Shown piece after piece: positions 20,746-30,690 of a stretch of DNA of 64,000 bases. Each line of letters begins with the position of its first letter. The first letter of the stretch is position 1. The translations under genes and the position numbers were made by a program. The DNA lies in the NCBI RefSeq assembly GCF_900497805.2, contig NW_020948983.1:21181202-21245201 (forward strand). The letters are read 5' to 3'. This stretch comes from Vombatus ursinus (lineage: Eukaryota > Chordata > Mammalia > Diprotodontia > Vombatidae). The notes under the pieces are model-generated. The model was not told the DNA's origin, made no database searches, and was given only the letters and a program-made list of their open reading frames with translations.

Positions 20746-21677
20746 TGAAGGTAGGAAGTTTTACACATTTCATTTTTAGCATTCCCAGCCACCCTCCCCT
20801 TCCTTGACCTTCATTTTTCCCCAAGTTGTGACCCTTCTCACCACTTTGGATGCAGGCTTCCTTCACATTGCCACCCCCTTTTCCCAGTATTAGCTCTCAA
20901 TCATGAGCACCCCTTACATTTCATTAGAGAGCATTTCAATCCATTAGTTTATATGGCACTTGAAACAGCATTTGCATTTTAAACCTTTTATCTCTCCCAG
21001 TGGAATTAAAAGACTTCTTTCCCCAAAGGAAAGTCATTGGAGGTATGTGTGTGAAATTTTGAAGGGTCAGGGGGATTTTAAAATCACATGTGTATGGCTG
21101 CTTCTTCTTCTTTTCCTCTCTTGGCTAGTCTTGGGCTAGTCATGTTGCCAGGGATGCAGGAGAAGTATTTATCCCTTGTTACCAGCTTCTGATCTGGTCC
21201 CCTTTCCCAACCCTCATCCTCCCCAGGACAGGTCCATGTTCTCACTCTCCATCACCCCACTCCTGCCAATACCTTAGATGCATATTTTATATTTTATGGC
21301 ACATTAGCCTTTTAAACTTAGTATCCAATGGTATTTTTGTACTTAGAACTTGGACCATAACCCTGTCCCCTCTATATATTTTTTACCTCTGATAAGCAAG
21401 CTTTCTGATGAAGATCTCTGGAATATATCCTCTTCCTCAATGGGAGTATTTTTCTAGTTGTATTTGTGATTGACATAGTTCTGATGATGTCATAGGGACA
21501 TACTATTCCCTCAGTGGCAGCACATTTATAAATCATCTCTTAGGGTGGGGCAGTGTGGAGAAAATTTCTGCCAGTGGCTAATCTCATCTGTTGTATGTAA
21601 ATCCTTGTTATCTTCTTCCGAGTGACCCTTTTGGACCCTGTTCCCAAATGCTGGGGAATGCCCTATTTGGGAGGGCT
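20746..21677. other. Unassigned stretch
   Basis: More than 900 bp in which I recognise no gene or repeat. Confidence 0.4.
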
Positions 21678-21898
21678 GTAGTATAATAAAGAAGAGTCCC
21701 AGACAAGGCATCAGAAGACTTGGGTTCTAGTTCTGACTCCAACCCTTAATAGCAGTGTGACCTCCATTTCCTCATCTGAAAATTGGGGATAATAATTAAA
21801 CCCTGCCCTACTGACCTTCTGGGGTTGTAATGAAGAGCACATAGATAAAATATGAGCACTGTATTAAAGTGAACTATTATTTTGTTTATTGTTGTTAT
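21678..21898 (+). mobile_element. MIR-type SINE
   Basis: Sense: 'gacttgggttctagttctga', 'agcagtgtgacctccatttc', 'gaaaattggggataataatt', and the tail 'tattattttgtttattgttg'. Confidence 0.8.
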
Positions 21899-22256
21899 GT
21901 GGAAATTACAAGTTCCTGACATGTTGACTTCTTATCCCTTGGAGGGCCTGTAGCCCCATGTCCCCTGACTATGAAGATTTCAACTCTACAATAAATGTGA
22001 CCACCGGTCACACAATAAATATGGCCACTGACTGGTAAGTCAAGTATTGAATATAAGGCTCTGTTTGTTGTTATTAGCACCAGTCAATGTATCAGCTTTA
22101 AAGCCTCCTATGTAGAACTCAGAGTCATTGGACTGAGCACATGCAGGTAATGGACTGACAGTAGCCTGATCACTCTCTGGCAGACTAGAATGGGGCACCC
22201 ATAATAATGGCCAGCAGGGTGTAGAAGAATTTAAGTTTCTGACTTCAGCCTCTAAG
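21899..22256. other. Unassigned stretch
   Basis: Holds a small local repeat of 'caataaatgtgacca' and 'caataaatatggcca' at 21990-22030. Otherwise nothing is recognised. Confidence 0.4.
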
Positions 22257-22453
22257 GGAGGTAGTATGGTGTAATGGAAAATGGTAGACCTAGAGTCAGA
22301 GGGCCTGGGTATGAGAATCAGTTCTGCCACTCATTACCCATGTGGCCACTGTCGGGTCACTTATTCTTCTTTGGACCTCAGTTTCCTCATCTGTAAAATG
22401 GAGGGCTTAGACTAGGTGATCTCTAAGGTCCTTATAATCTATCATCCTATGAC
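22257..22453 (+). mobile_element. MAR1-type SINE, full length
   Basis: Sense copy: 'gaggtagtatggtgtaatgg', 'agacctagagtcagagggcc', 'cctcagtttcctcatctgta', 'agactaggtgatctctaagg', ending 'atctatcatcctatgac'. Confidence 0.9.
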
Positions 22454-22499
22454 ACAAGGAGGAAAAAATTCATTCAGTGTGATTAAGCTGTTGGAAGCT

Positions 22500-22600
22500 A
22501 ATAAACAGCTTCAGTATTCATTCATAAAACATTTCTTAAGTGCCCAAGGTACGCAGATTACTGTGTTAGATGCTGTAGGAACTAAAGTGATAAAGAACAC
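22500..22600 (-). mobile_element. LINE L2 3' end fragment, antisense
   Basis: 'cattcataaaacatttctta', 'agtgcccaaggtac', 'tgtgttagatgctgtagga'. Weak, but of the same order as other L2 ends. Confidence 0.55.
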
Positions 22601-22617
22601 TGATTTTTAGTGACAGG

Positions 22618-22908
22618 ATAGTATATTCATTTGTTCATCCATTCAACAAATATTCATTGTGATCAGGGTGCTGTGATGGATACAAAGAAAGATACAGGGC
22701 AGCTCTAGCTGATAAAGAATGGGAAGCCTGTATCTATAGATGTGTATACATTTATATATATATGTATATGTATGTATATATATACACACACATGTATATA
22801 CACACATATATAGATAGATGAATTCAAGGAGAGCTTGAGAGATTACTTTCAGTTGAGGGGAATTAGGGAAGACTACTAGGGGAGGTAGAGGTTTAAGAAG
22901 GTCTTAAA
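22618..22908 (-). mobile_element. LINE L2, antisense, left part
   Basis: 'ccattcaacaaatattcatt', 'gtgctgtgatggatacaaag', a microsatellite at 22735-22818, then 'gagagcttgagagattactt'. A SINE follows, and L2 resumes at 23049. Confidence 0.65.
22735..22818. repeat. (TA/TATG/CA)n microsatellite
   Basis: Mixed TA, TATG and ACACAT units inside the L2 copy. Confidence 0.9.
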
Positions 22909-23048
22909 GGTGGTGCAGTGGATAGAGCACTGGCCCTAGAGTCAGGAAGACCTGAGTTCAAATCTGGCCTCAGATACTTGACACTTACTAGCTATGTGAC
23001 CCTGGGCAAGTCACTTAACCCCATTGCCTCACCAAAAAGAAAAAAAAA
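22909..23048 (+). mobile_element. WSINE-like tRNA-headed SINE inside L2
   Basis: A compact SINE without a CORE tail: 'ggtggtgcagtggatagagc', 'actggccctagagtcagga', 'gacctgagttcaaatctggc', 'ctatgtgaccctgggcaagt', then A-rich. A probable TSD is aggtcttaaagg on the left (22899-22910) and tgatcttgaagg on the right (23051-23062). It splits an antisense L2. Confidence 0.85.
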
Positions 23049-23760
23049 GTTGATCTTGAAGGACAGGTAGGATTTTAACATGCTAGATAGAGGAGGGCAA
23101 TCCTACTTCTGGGAATGGTCTCAGTAATGGAAGGAGGACAACAAATCAGAGTGAGTTCTAGGAAAGACAGTTTTGACTGAGGTATAGAGAACATGAATAG
23201 GGGAGAAATAGAAGGCAAGGCTCAGAAAGGTAGGATGGGGCCAGGTCAGTGAGGGAGTTAAATGGCATAGACTTAGGAGTGTAGATATTATTATGAAGGC
23301 AGTAGTGAGCCATGGAAGGTTTTTGAATAGCTGAGTGACATTGGTCAAAACATTTCTCTAGGAAGAACCATAAAATGGAGGGACTGTTCATGATAGATTA
23401 GAAAGAAAAATATCAGAGTTGGGTTGGTCATTTAGGAAGCTGTGTCCATAGTCCAGATGTGAGGTAATTAGGTTCTGAACTAGGCTTCATTTGAAATAGA
23501 AAGGGAGGTGTACAAGAGATAATGGATATGTAAAATCGATAGAACTCAGTGTGAACAGGAACAGGAGAAGGGGGCGATGAGTAAGATGACTTTGACATTT
23601 CCATCCTGGGCGAATGGTGAACAGAAAATTGGAATAAGGACAGCCGGAAGACAACTTGATTTGGGACTGGGATGGGGAGGTTACAGTTATGTGTTTGGTT
23701 TTAGATACCTTGAGCTGGAGATATCAGGGGGATATTCAGGGATTTTTGGAAATGGGGGAT
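23049..23760 (-). mobile_element. LINE L2, antisense, right part
   Basis: 'gatcttgaaggacaggtagg', 'gatggggccaggtcagtgag', 'cagtagtgagccatggaagg', 'gaatagctgagtgaca', 'tccatagtccagatgtgagg', 'gggattttggactggg'-like words near 23660. The order fits an L2 read 3' to 5'. Confidence 0.7.
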
Positions 23761-23784
23761 GGCATTTGGTAGAGAATTCCAGGA

Positions 23785-24235
23785 ATCCTCGAATCTTAGG
23801 AGTTGGAAGGGTCCTCAGATACCCCCTAGGCTAGACTGACTCACTGTTGTAGAGAATCCTCTCTACAGCATGGTAGTCTCCTGACATTTGCGTGAAGGTC
23901 CCTAATAAGAGTGAACCCACTACCTGCAGAGGCAGCCCCTGGCATTTCATGGGGAATGATCATGATTAGGGCGTTTTCCCTACAATGTGAATTTGCCTCT
24001 TCCAACTTCCCCTCATTGTGTCTAGGTCTGCCCACTGGAAACAAGCAGAACAAACCTAATTCCTTTATTGTGTGATAGCCCTTCCAATACTTAATGATGC
24101 CTGGTGTTTCCCTGTTCAGTCTTCTCTTCTTTAGGTTAACAAGCCTCTGTCCCTTCAGCTGATATTAATAGGGTATAATCTCAAGGGTATTCACCATCCT
24201 GGTCACCTTCCTATGGACATGGCCAGTGGCATCTT
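23785..24235 (-). mobile_element. LINE L3/CR1 3' region, antisense
   Basis: CR1-like order on the plus strand: 'atcttaggagttggaagggt', 'gtgaacccactacctgcag', 'tctaggtctgcccactgga', 'aacaagcagaacaaacctaa', 'gatagcccttccaatacttaa', and 'ttcaccatcctggtcacctt' with 'cctatggacatggccag'. These are the hallmark words of a CR1/L3 3' end read in reverse. Confidence 0.85.
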
Positions 24236-24271
24236 TAAATATGAAAGACAACTTAAGTCTAACACCACATA

Positions 24272-24369
24272 ATTATCTTTCTCTCTCCCTCCCTCCCTCC
24301 TTTCCTTCCTTCCTTTCTTCCTCCTCCTCCTCCCCTTCCCCTTCCCTCCCCTCTTCTTCTCCCTCTCTC
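24272..24369. repeat. Polypyrimidine tract at the 3' end of the 7SL copy
   Basis: About 100 bp of almost pure C/T on the plus strand. On the minus strand it is a purine run directly downstream of the 7SL pseudogene 3' end. It is where a poly(A) tail would sit if retroposed, so it may be a decayed and expanded tail. Confidence 0.85.
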
Positions 24370-24674
24370 CTCGTCCCCATATCTCACCCAGGCTGGCAGT
24401 GCAACAGTAACTCATAGGTCCTATTTGATTACTGATTAGCCTAGGAACTTCGACCTGCTGTGTTTTTGACCTGGTTCATCCGTCCTTAAATTGCCCAGTG
24501 ATAGCCCACTACCAGGGACTCATTATATTGGTGCTAGGATTAATGTGGACTCTAAGTGTGGGCATTCTCAATCAGCCTAGCCTATTGCAGCTCAGAACTC
24601 CCATGCTCAAGAGAACTGCCAACCTCAGTCTCCCCTGTGGCAGAGATTACAGCCATGTGCTACCACACTTAGCA
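24370..24674 (-). pseudogene. RN7SL-like pseudogene: 7SL (SRP) RNA retropseudogene, full length
   Basis: 7SL is the RNA scaffold of the signal recognition particle, transcribed by RNA polymerase III. The reverse complement of this stretch matches 7SL over its whole ~300 nt. On the plus strand, in 3' to 5' order of the RNA, one reads 'cacccaggctggcagtgca', 'gattactgattagc' (hinge), 'tcgacctgctgtg', 'tgacctggttcatccgtcct', 'accagggactcattatattg' (S domain), 'ttgcagctcagaactcccat' and 'gattacagccatgtgctacc' (Alu-domain 5' end). Many substitutions make function unlikely. Marsupials lack primate Alu elements, and the central S domain is present, so this is a 7SL copy and not an Alu. A purine run lies at its 3' end. 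Confidence 0.88.
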
Positions 24675-24769
24675 TAATTATTTTTCTTCAAAGTCATTAA
24701 TACTAAATTATCTTATTCCCCATATGGGACAGTTATCTTTTCTCAGACAAAAATCATCCTTTCTCCCTC

Positions 24770-25150
24770 CTAGCTTTCCAGTCTTCTTATGGACACCTGT
24801 TGTGTGATCCAGTGATACTGGCCCAGTTACCATTTCCCACACAAGACCCTCCATCTCCCAAGGCTGTCCCTCCCATGCCTAGAATTCTCTCCCTCATTGT
24901 CTCTATCTCCTGGATTCCCTGGCTTCCTTCAAGTTTCAACTAAAATTCTACTACAAGAAGCCTTTCTCAGTCTTCCTTAAGATTAGTAGTGCCTTCTGTC
25001 TTGTGATTATTTCCTTTATATCTATTTTTATCTACATACATATGTATCTTGTTTGTATAAAGAGATATGTGTATAAATATATGTATATCTATCTATCTAT
25101 ATCTATCTGTCTTGTTTGTACATAGTTGTGTGCATATTGTCTGAATTTTG
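24770..25150 (+). mobile_element. LINE L2 3' end, sense
   Basis: 'gaattctctccctcattgtc', 'cttccttcaagtttcaacta', 'ctacaagaagcctttctcag', 'gtgccttctgtcttgtgatt', 'cttgtttgtacatagttgtg'. The ATCT/TATC microsatellite at 25079-25112 has expanded inside it. Confidence 0.8.
25079..25112. repeat. (ATCT)n microsatellite within L2
   Basis: Run of atct and tatc units inside the L2 3' region. Confidence 0.85.
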
Positions 25151-25163
25151 CTGAAGCTTTCCT

Positions 25164-25345
25164 AGACACTAGGTCTGGAAGGGACTTTAGTGCCTTCTGA
25201 TCCACGCTTCTCAGTTTTATAGAGGAGGAAAGTCCCAGAGAAGGGAGATGACTTGCCCAAGGTGACATAGTCAGTTAGTAGCAGACCTAAGCTTGGGACC
25301 CAAGTCTGCTTCCCCTCATCCCAGTTCTTTTCCATCCACACTTTG
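25164..25345 (-). mobile_element. MAR1-type SINE, antisense
   Basis: 'gacactaggtctggaaggga', 'gaggaggaaagtcccagaga', 'gacttgcccaaggtgacata', 'gcttgggacccaagtctgct', 'cttttccatccacactt'. Confidence 0.8.
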
Positions 25346-25409
25346 ATGCCTTCCACTTATACCTTTTCGAACATAATCTTTTTTTCCCCTAGAGGTTTAT
25401 GAATACAAC

Positions 25410-25745
25410 CATCTACTTAGATGTCCCCTATGTGCCTGGAATTCCTTTCCTCTTTGTCTTTGCCTCCTTGTTTGCCTGGCTGTCTTCAGATCTCAGCTCA
25501 ACTCCACCTTCTGCAAGAAGCCTTTGCCAGTCCTCCTTAAGGCTGATGCATTCCTTCTGATATTAACCCCAATTAGCCCCAGGTTTGTATGTATGTACCT
25601 GTTGGCATGTTGACTCTCCCATTAGAATGGGTGCTCTGTGAGGACATGGACTGTTTTTGCCTTTCTTTGTATCCCTAGTGCTTAGCACTGTGCTTGACAT
25701 ATATCGGGTGCTTCATAGATGCTTGTTGACTTGACTCACTCGATT
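25410..25745 (+). mobile_element. LINE L2 3' end, complete
   Basis: A well-kept L2 terminus: 'cctggaattcctttcctctt', 'ccaccttctgcaagaagcct', 'gttggcatgttgactctccc', 'gggtgctctgtgaggacatg', 'tgcctttctttgtatcccta', 'gcttagcactgtgcttgaca', ending 'gcttgttgacttgactcact'. Confidence 0.9.
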
Positions 25746-26984
25746 CTCAACTATTAATCTTCCTTTTCTTAAAAAAAAAAAGGAATGTGCAGATTAAAGC
25801 TTTTTTTAAATGCCTCTTAGTTCTCTTAGTCTAACTAGACAATGATCAGAAGTTTGACCTTGTTTGCCAGTCTGTAGTCTAACTCTTTCAAATATTTCTT
25901 TAGAGAAAGATAATTAAGTGCACAAAACTGCCTTGTGTCTATCACTTAATGCTTTCCATAACTCCTTGGCTAGGGTGGGGGTATCATTTATGACAAATAC
26001 TGGCTGCATAGCAGGTCACATTTACTCATGTCACCTAGTATGTAAAAAGTTCATGGCATCAGAAATCCTGGCAGAGGAGAAAACTAAATTTAAAAAAATA
26101 AAGGAATAAACAAACAAATCAAACTGGCTTGAGCTGTTGTTGTACAGCTCTGAAAATAAGAAGAAAAGAGACTTGTGGTTAGTGGGAAAGTAGTAAGACT
26201 GTGGCTCTCCAGATCCCTTGAGGAATGAACTATGATGGAGGGCTGAGATTCTAGGATGGCTGATGGTCTACCCGTTCAAACACCAATGCTGTTTAAAATT
26301 TTTAACCACTTCTGATGGAAAATCACCAACATATATTCCCCCCTTTCCTTGTTTCTTTCCGGAGGATAATGAGCACAAATGAGCTTTTTCTGAAAGTCTC
26401 AGAGTCAGTATTTTGAGCCCCCAGTGGGTGTAATACAGGGATGACCTTGTGATCAATAATTACCCTAGACTGCTGTGCTTCTTAAATTCTTGTGTGTGTG
26501 TTATCTTTAATTTTTCTGTTTCCTCCTTAATGTCTATTTATCGGCTGTCGCTGTGCTCTGCTATTAATGGTATTGTCTATATCAGCCCATCTTCCTTCTT
26601 CTAAATAGCAGGTTCAAGTTGACTATGGCCAGGGTAACCAAATAGCCAAGCTTGTTGGAAATGTGCATAAAATAAGAGTAATTAGACTGTGAATGAGAAT
26701 CTGAGGGGACTCTCTTAGGGGCAAAATGCTTAAACTTCAATGCCTGGACATTGGAATCTATTTTGGTTGCTCTGAGATGTCATTGATGTTATTTCATTTT
26801 GTTTTTTGCTTACTTTGTGTTTCTTAGCAGTGTTCTGAGTAGGTGAGGATGCCTAGTAGCTGAATTTTGGATAGGTGAGGTGTTACCATGCCATGATGTG
26901 TCATCATCATTTGAAATCTATTCATATTCCCATACCCCACTCCTACCCATATATTTTATGTATGAATTGGAAGACAGATTTGCA
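25746..26984. other. Unassigned stretch
   Basis: More than 1.2 kb with no recognised element. Two A-rich runs lie at 25772-25784 and 26085-26125. The short frames are unremarkable. Confidence 0.4.
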
Positions 26985-27325
26985 TTACCAGAAGAAACAG
27001 GTGTCCAGAACCAGGGCTGTACAGTCCTGTAGTCCTCTGCCCTGGTCAGATTGCATATGCAGTATTATGTTCAGTTCCGGGTAGGACATTTTAGGAAAGG
27101 TATTAACAAGCTGGCATGTGTTCAGCTGAGAGTTATCAGGAAGACGAATGGAAAAACAATTAGAGCTTTCCAAAAATGGAGTAGGCTGCCTTGAGAGGCT
27201 GTGAGTTTCCCATTACTAGAGGCCTTCAAGGAGAGCTGGATGCCCATTTTTGGATAATGTTAAGGAAAAGACTGGAGTAGATAACCTCTGAGATCTCTTT
27301 CAACTCTATAATTGAGATACAATAC
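26985..27325 (+). mobile_element. LINE L3/CR1 3' end, sense, internally deleted
   Basis: 'tatgttcagttccgggtagg', 'acattttaggaaaggtatta', 'caagctggcatgtgttcagc' then, after a gap of roughly 250 bp relative to the family, 'aaacaattagagctttccaa', 'gtaggctgccttgagaggct', 'agaggccttcaaggagagct', 'gataacctctgagatctctt'. It is the sense counterpart of 23785-24235. Confidence 0.85.
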
Positions 27326-27364
27326 GATCTCATACAAATGAGATACTACAATTCTCTGCATTAA

Positions 27365-28400
27365 CAATCAACTATCAAGTCAGCATTTATTAAACTCTTA
27401 CTGTATGCTGGCGATACAAATATAAAGGTAAAAAAGTTCCTGTTTTCAAGGAACTTAAGTTCTACGAGGTAGATTCAGGATGTTCACATATAATTCAATT
27501 CAGAATATATACAAAATACATGCACAGTAATTTGTCATTGGTCCAATCATGAAAAGGCAGCATCTGATCTGATTCCTGAAAGTTCAAGGAGAGGTTTTGA
27601 GAAGTAGAAGGGAGGAAGGATACCTTTATGGGAATGGGGGACAACTTGTACAAAGGCACACAGGGAGGAGATGAACTGACGCCTGTGTGGAACAACAAGT
27701 AAGCCAGGTTGCCGAGAGCATATAGTGAATGTTTCTGTGTGAAAGAAGAGTGATGTATAATCAGCTTGCAAAGACTGACTGGAGCCAGATTGTGAAGGGT
27801 TTTTAAAATGCCAAATACAGTAGTTAGTGTTTTATCTTGAGGGTAATGGGGAGCTATTGAAGCTTCACAAGTCGTGGAGTTAGATGGTGAGACTTGTGCT
27901 TTAGGGATGCCCATCTATAGGTTGTGTGGAGGCTAGATTGTAGAGGAGGAAGCCTGGATCTACAGAGACTAAGTAGGAACCTATTGCAGTGGTCCTGTCA
28001 AGTGGGGATAAAGGATCAGACTAGGATGGTTGTATTGCGATTAGAAAGAATGGAATTGGATGCAAGAGATCTCTTGTAAGTGCAACTGACTGGATATGAG
28101 AAAGGGTGAGGAAGAGTGAGGAGTGATGGATGATTCCTGGGTGGTGCTCTAGACAGAAATGAGCAAGTTAGGAGTAGGTTTGGGACAAAGATAATGAATT
28201 CTGTTTTCGACATGGTGAATTTGAGATGCATCCAGGAGGAAATGTCCTGTAGGTAGTTGATGATGAGGAACCAGAACTCAGGAAACAGATGAGGTCTAGA
28301 CATATAGATTTGGAAGTCATCTGCAAAGCGAACAATGGATGCATGTCTAGAGAAAAGCCAACACCTAATTTTTGAAAAGATAAAACATAAATATTTCACT
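27365..28400 (-). mobile_element. LINE L2 with reverse-transcriptase remnant, antisense
   Basis: About 1 kb of L2. The 3' UTR is on the left ('catttattaaactcttactg', 'ggaacttaagttctacgagg', 'ggcacacagggaggagatga'). On the right it becomes coding on the minus strand. A 127-codon frame at 28016-28399 holds VRFADDFQIY (the RT catalytic box, usually YADD), then INYLQDISSWMHLKF and MSKTEFIIF, the usual SWM and KTE motifs of L2/CR1-clade RT. The frame is a fragment of a ~1000-residue protein, so it is inactive. Confidence 0.85.
28016..28399 (-). pseudogene. L2 RT palm-domain fragment
   Basis: 127 residues read on the minus strand. The catalytic box appears as FADD at about residues 27-30, and the two aspartates that hold the metal ions are kept. 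DISSWMHLKF and SKTEFII follow at the spacing seen in L2/CR1 RT. The endonuclease and most of RT are absent because the element is 5'-truncated. Confidence 0.8.
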
Positions 28401-28439
28401 ATGCTCCTCTGTTTACTCTCTAGTGAATTAAATATCTAT

Positions 28440-28615
28440 AGGTCTAAATATCCATAGTTGTCTAGCTATCTGTCTATCTATCTAATAACAAAAATTTTTC
28501 TTCTTGTTTTTTAAAGAATTCCCCCTTAAAAAAGAAAAGTCTATCTAGCTGTCTAGCTATCTGTCTACCTATCTAATTAATAATTCTTTCCAGAGGTAAT
28601 TCTTCTTAAAAACAT
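28440..28615. repeat. Duplicated (CTAT)n-rich segment
   Basis: 'gtctagctatctgtctatct' at about 28461 recurs as 'gtctagctatctgtctacct' at about 28550. In both cases a T-rich stretch with 'ttcttaaa'-like words follows. It may be a small tandem duplication or parallel slippage products. Confidence 0.6.
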
Positions 28616-29500
28616 TTTTCTGATGATTACCCATATTAGGTAAATATTACTGGAATATGACTACAAAAATTAAGATTCTTTCTGAAGCTTACTGAAAATA
28701 GAAGTAAATAATCAAAGAGGAAGAATCTGATTCGAAGCTTTAAGGAAAGGTGTTTTCAAAGGACAACATTGCATATCCTTTTTGAGTGGGTTAATCAAAT
28801 TAATTTGTCTGATAGGGATTTTTAACCAAGGTTACAGTGACTATTCCTAATGCAGAGCATGAATCTCAATAGTTTGGCTAAGATGTTCTCTTAAAAGCTG
28901 AGCCAGTGTGACTTGGGATGCAGAATATTTATTTATGCAGAGTGGTCATGTATCCAGTGGGGCAGGGGCTCTGCAGTCCCAGAGTGGGGATCCGAACTTT
29001 CCAGCTGACCCTGAGATGGCTCCATGAAGCCCACCCTTTTCTTCCACCCTTCCTGACTCGGACTGTCTTGTAGCTCCGGTAAAGCAGGGTGGTGGTTGGT
29101 ATGTGGTATGGGTCAGGGTCAGCTTAGAGGGGAAGGGAGGGAGGAGGTCGGGTGTTTGCTTAACACGTTTGGTGCCAGCTGGGTCACAACCTTCTCTCTT
29201 TGCTTGTTCTTTGGTACCCTTCTCCCACTGTGTCTATTCCAGCACAATCTGGGCCTGAAGCTTAGGCCTTGGTAATATGCCATGGCCACATGACTCAGCC
29301 AGTAAGGCATACATTACAGACATATTTAAATATGATGGCAACTAAACTTGTTTTTTTCCTAGCCCTTTTATCATTAAAAAAGCAAACTTCATAAAAATAA
29401 CTAAACTTAATAAACCTTAATTGACTAGTATACAATTCTTGTAGCATAGCATCTGAAAAAGACATGCCCAAGTATAATTTAGTACCTTTCTCAGAAATGG
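28616..29500. other. Unassigned stretch
   Basis: No recognised gene or repeat. Confidence 0.4.
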
Positions 29501-29700
29501 AGTCACTTCTCCAGTAATGAGGACAGTTTCCCCACCTTAGAGTTCTCCGCTAATGAAATTACACTTCAATTCCTGTCCTTATCCCTTTGATTTTAGCAAG
29601 TGAAAGTGGGGAGGGGGAGAGAGTGCAATCCAAGTGTAGGAAATGGTGTGATCTTAAAAGCAATGGAAGCAGGAGACTATGAGATGAATTTGGGTGCATG
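29501..29700. mobile_element. SINE tail joined to L2-like fragment, copy 1
   Basis: A MAR-type SINE tail ('cagtttccccacctt', 'gttctccgctaatgaaatta') is followed by 'gcaagtgaaagtgggga' and 'tccaagtgtaggaaatg'. The same order occurs about 1 kb away at 30480-30690. Confidence 0.5.
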
Positions 29701-29946
29701 AACATGAACCTCAGTCCATGGAGATGGAGGAAAGGCAAAAACTATACTGATTATTTTTTCAACAAGTTACTCAGAAACTTACCTTGGAGTTAATAGCCAG
29801 TTGTTTGACCTCAACCTCAGATTTCCCTTGCATGGTGTCAAAATACTCCAGAACTGTTTATCTATTATATCTGTTGAATATCTCCTAGACCCAAATACAG
29901 GTAGTCACTTAGGCACTTCAAACTAATCCTAGGGAAGCCTTAGTTT

Positions 29947-30118
29947 GCTTTTCTAGTCTCTTTATTTTGAAAGTTCTTGTAGCAGAAGAGACCGAAAAAG
30001 CTACGTCAAGTGTCTTTCTGCAACAAAGTCAAGCTTTTCTAGTCTCTTTATTTTGAAAGTTTTTGTAGCAGAAGAGACTGAAAAAGCTACGTTGAATGTC
30101 TTTCTGCAACAAAGTCAG
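29947..30118. repeat. 86-bp tandem duplication
   Basis: Two head-to-tail copies, 29947-30032 and 30033-30118. Each starts 'gcttttctagtctctttatt' and ends 'ctttctgcaacaaagtca'. They differ at about five positions: 'gttctt' against 'gttttt', 'accg' against 'actg', and 'gtcaag' against 'gttgaa'. No known repeat family is recognised in the unit. Confidence 0.95.
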
Positions 30119-30119
30119 T

Positions 30120-30290
30120 TAGGTCTCATTCAACAACTGTTTCCTGAGTGCTTATCACGTGTAAGGCCTGTTGTAGGTGCTGATTAAGGCAGAGAAGTAA
30201 GAAAGACATAGTACCTACCCTCAAAGAGTTTGTAATTTAATAGGGAAGAGAAGGCATGTAAGCAAATAAGTTGGTCTTTGAAGAATAGGT
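30120..30290 (-). mobile_element. LINE L2 3' end, antisense
   Basis: 'caacaactgtttcctgagtg', 'ggcctgttgtaggtgctgat', 'acctaccctcaaagagtttg'. A SINE follows, and L2-like sequence may resume at 30580. Confidence 0.7.
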
Positions 30291-30295
30291 GGAGT

Positions 30296-30560
30296 GATAC
30301 CTGCTTGAACCTCAGTTTATTTTTCTGTAAAAGGGTTTGTACTAAATACCTTATCTAGCTAAGAAAGTTTACAGTGATGATTTCAGTCCTGGTGTAATAG
30401 AGACCTCTGGCAGATTCCTGGCTGTGGGATGCTGTACAAGTAACTTAATCTCTTACTGTAGTGGATGACTCTCTAAACCTATAAATTACAGAGAAGGGAC
30501 CAATCTGCATTGATAGAGGGAATTTCTTCACCTGGGTGTTCTCTATACCAAAAAAAAAGC
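30296..30560 (+). mobile_element. MAR1-type SINE with long 3' tail
   Basis: 'gaacctcagtttatttttct', 'agacctctggcagattcctg', and the marsupial tail 'ccaatctgcattgatagagg', 'gaatttcttcacctgggtg', 'ttctctataccaaa'. It appears to be two SINE pieces. Confidence 0.6.
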
Positions 30561-30574
30561 ATAGCCCCAAAGAT

Positions 30575-30690
30575 TTCGGCAAATGAAAGTTGAGGGGAGG
30601 GAGGGATACAGGATATCCCAAGTGTAGGAAATTGTTATGATCAAAATCATGGAGCTAGGAGACTAGAAGGTAGATGTCCCTGTGTAATTA
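30575..30690 (-). mobile_element. L2-like fragment after SINE, copy 2
   Basis: 'ggcaaatgaaagttgagggg', 'cccaagtgtaggaaattg', 'ctaggagactagaaggtaga'. It parallels 29593-29690, and each copy sits just after a SINE tail. Confidence 0.5.

Noticed and set aside
21990-22030. Short repeat of 'caataaatgtgacca' and 'caataaatatggcca'
   Set aside because: Only two short imperfect units, too little to call a distinct element.
24370-24674. Alu or B1 element
   Set aside because: The central S-domain of 7SL is present and the host looks marsupial, so a 7SL pseudogene fits better.
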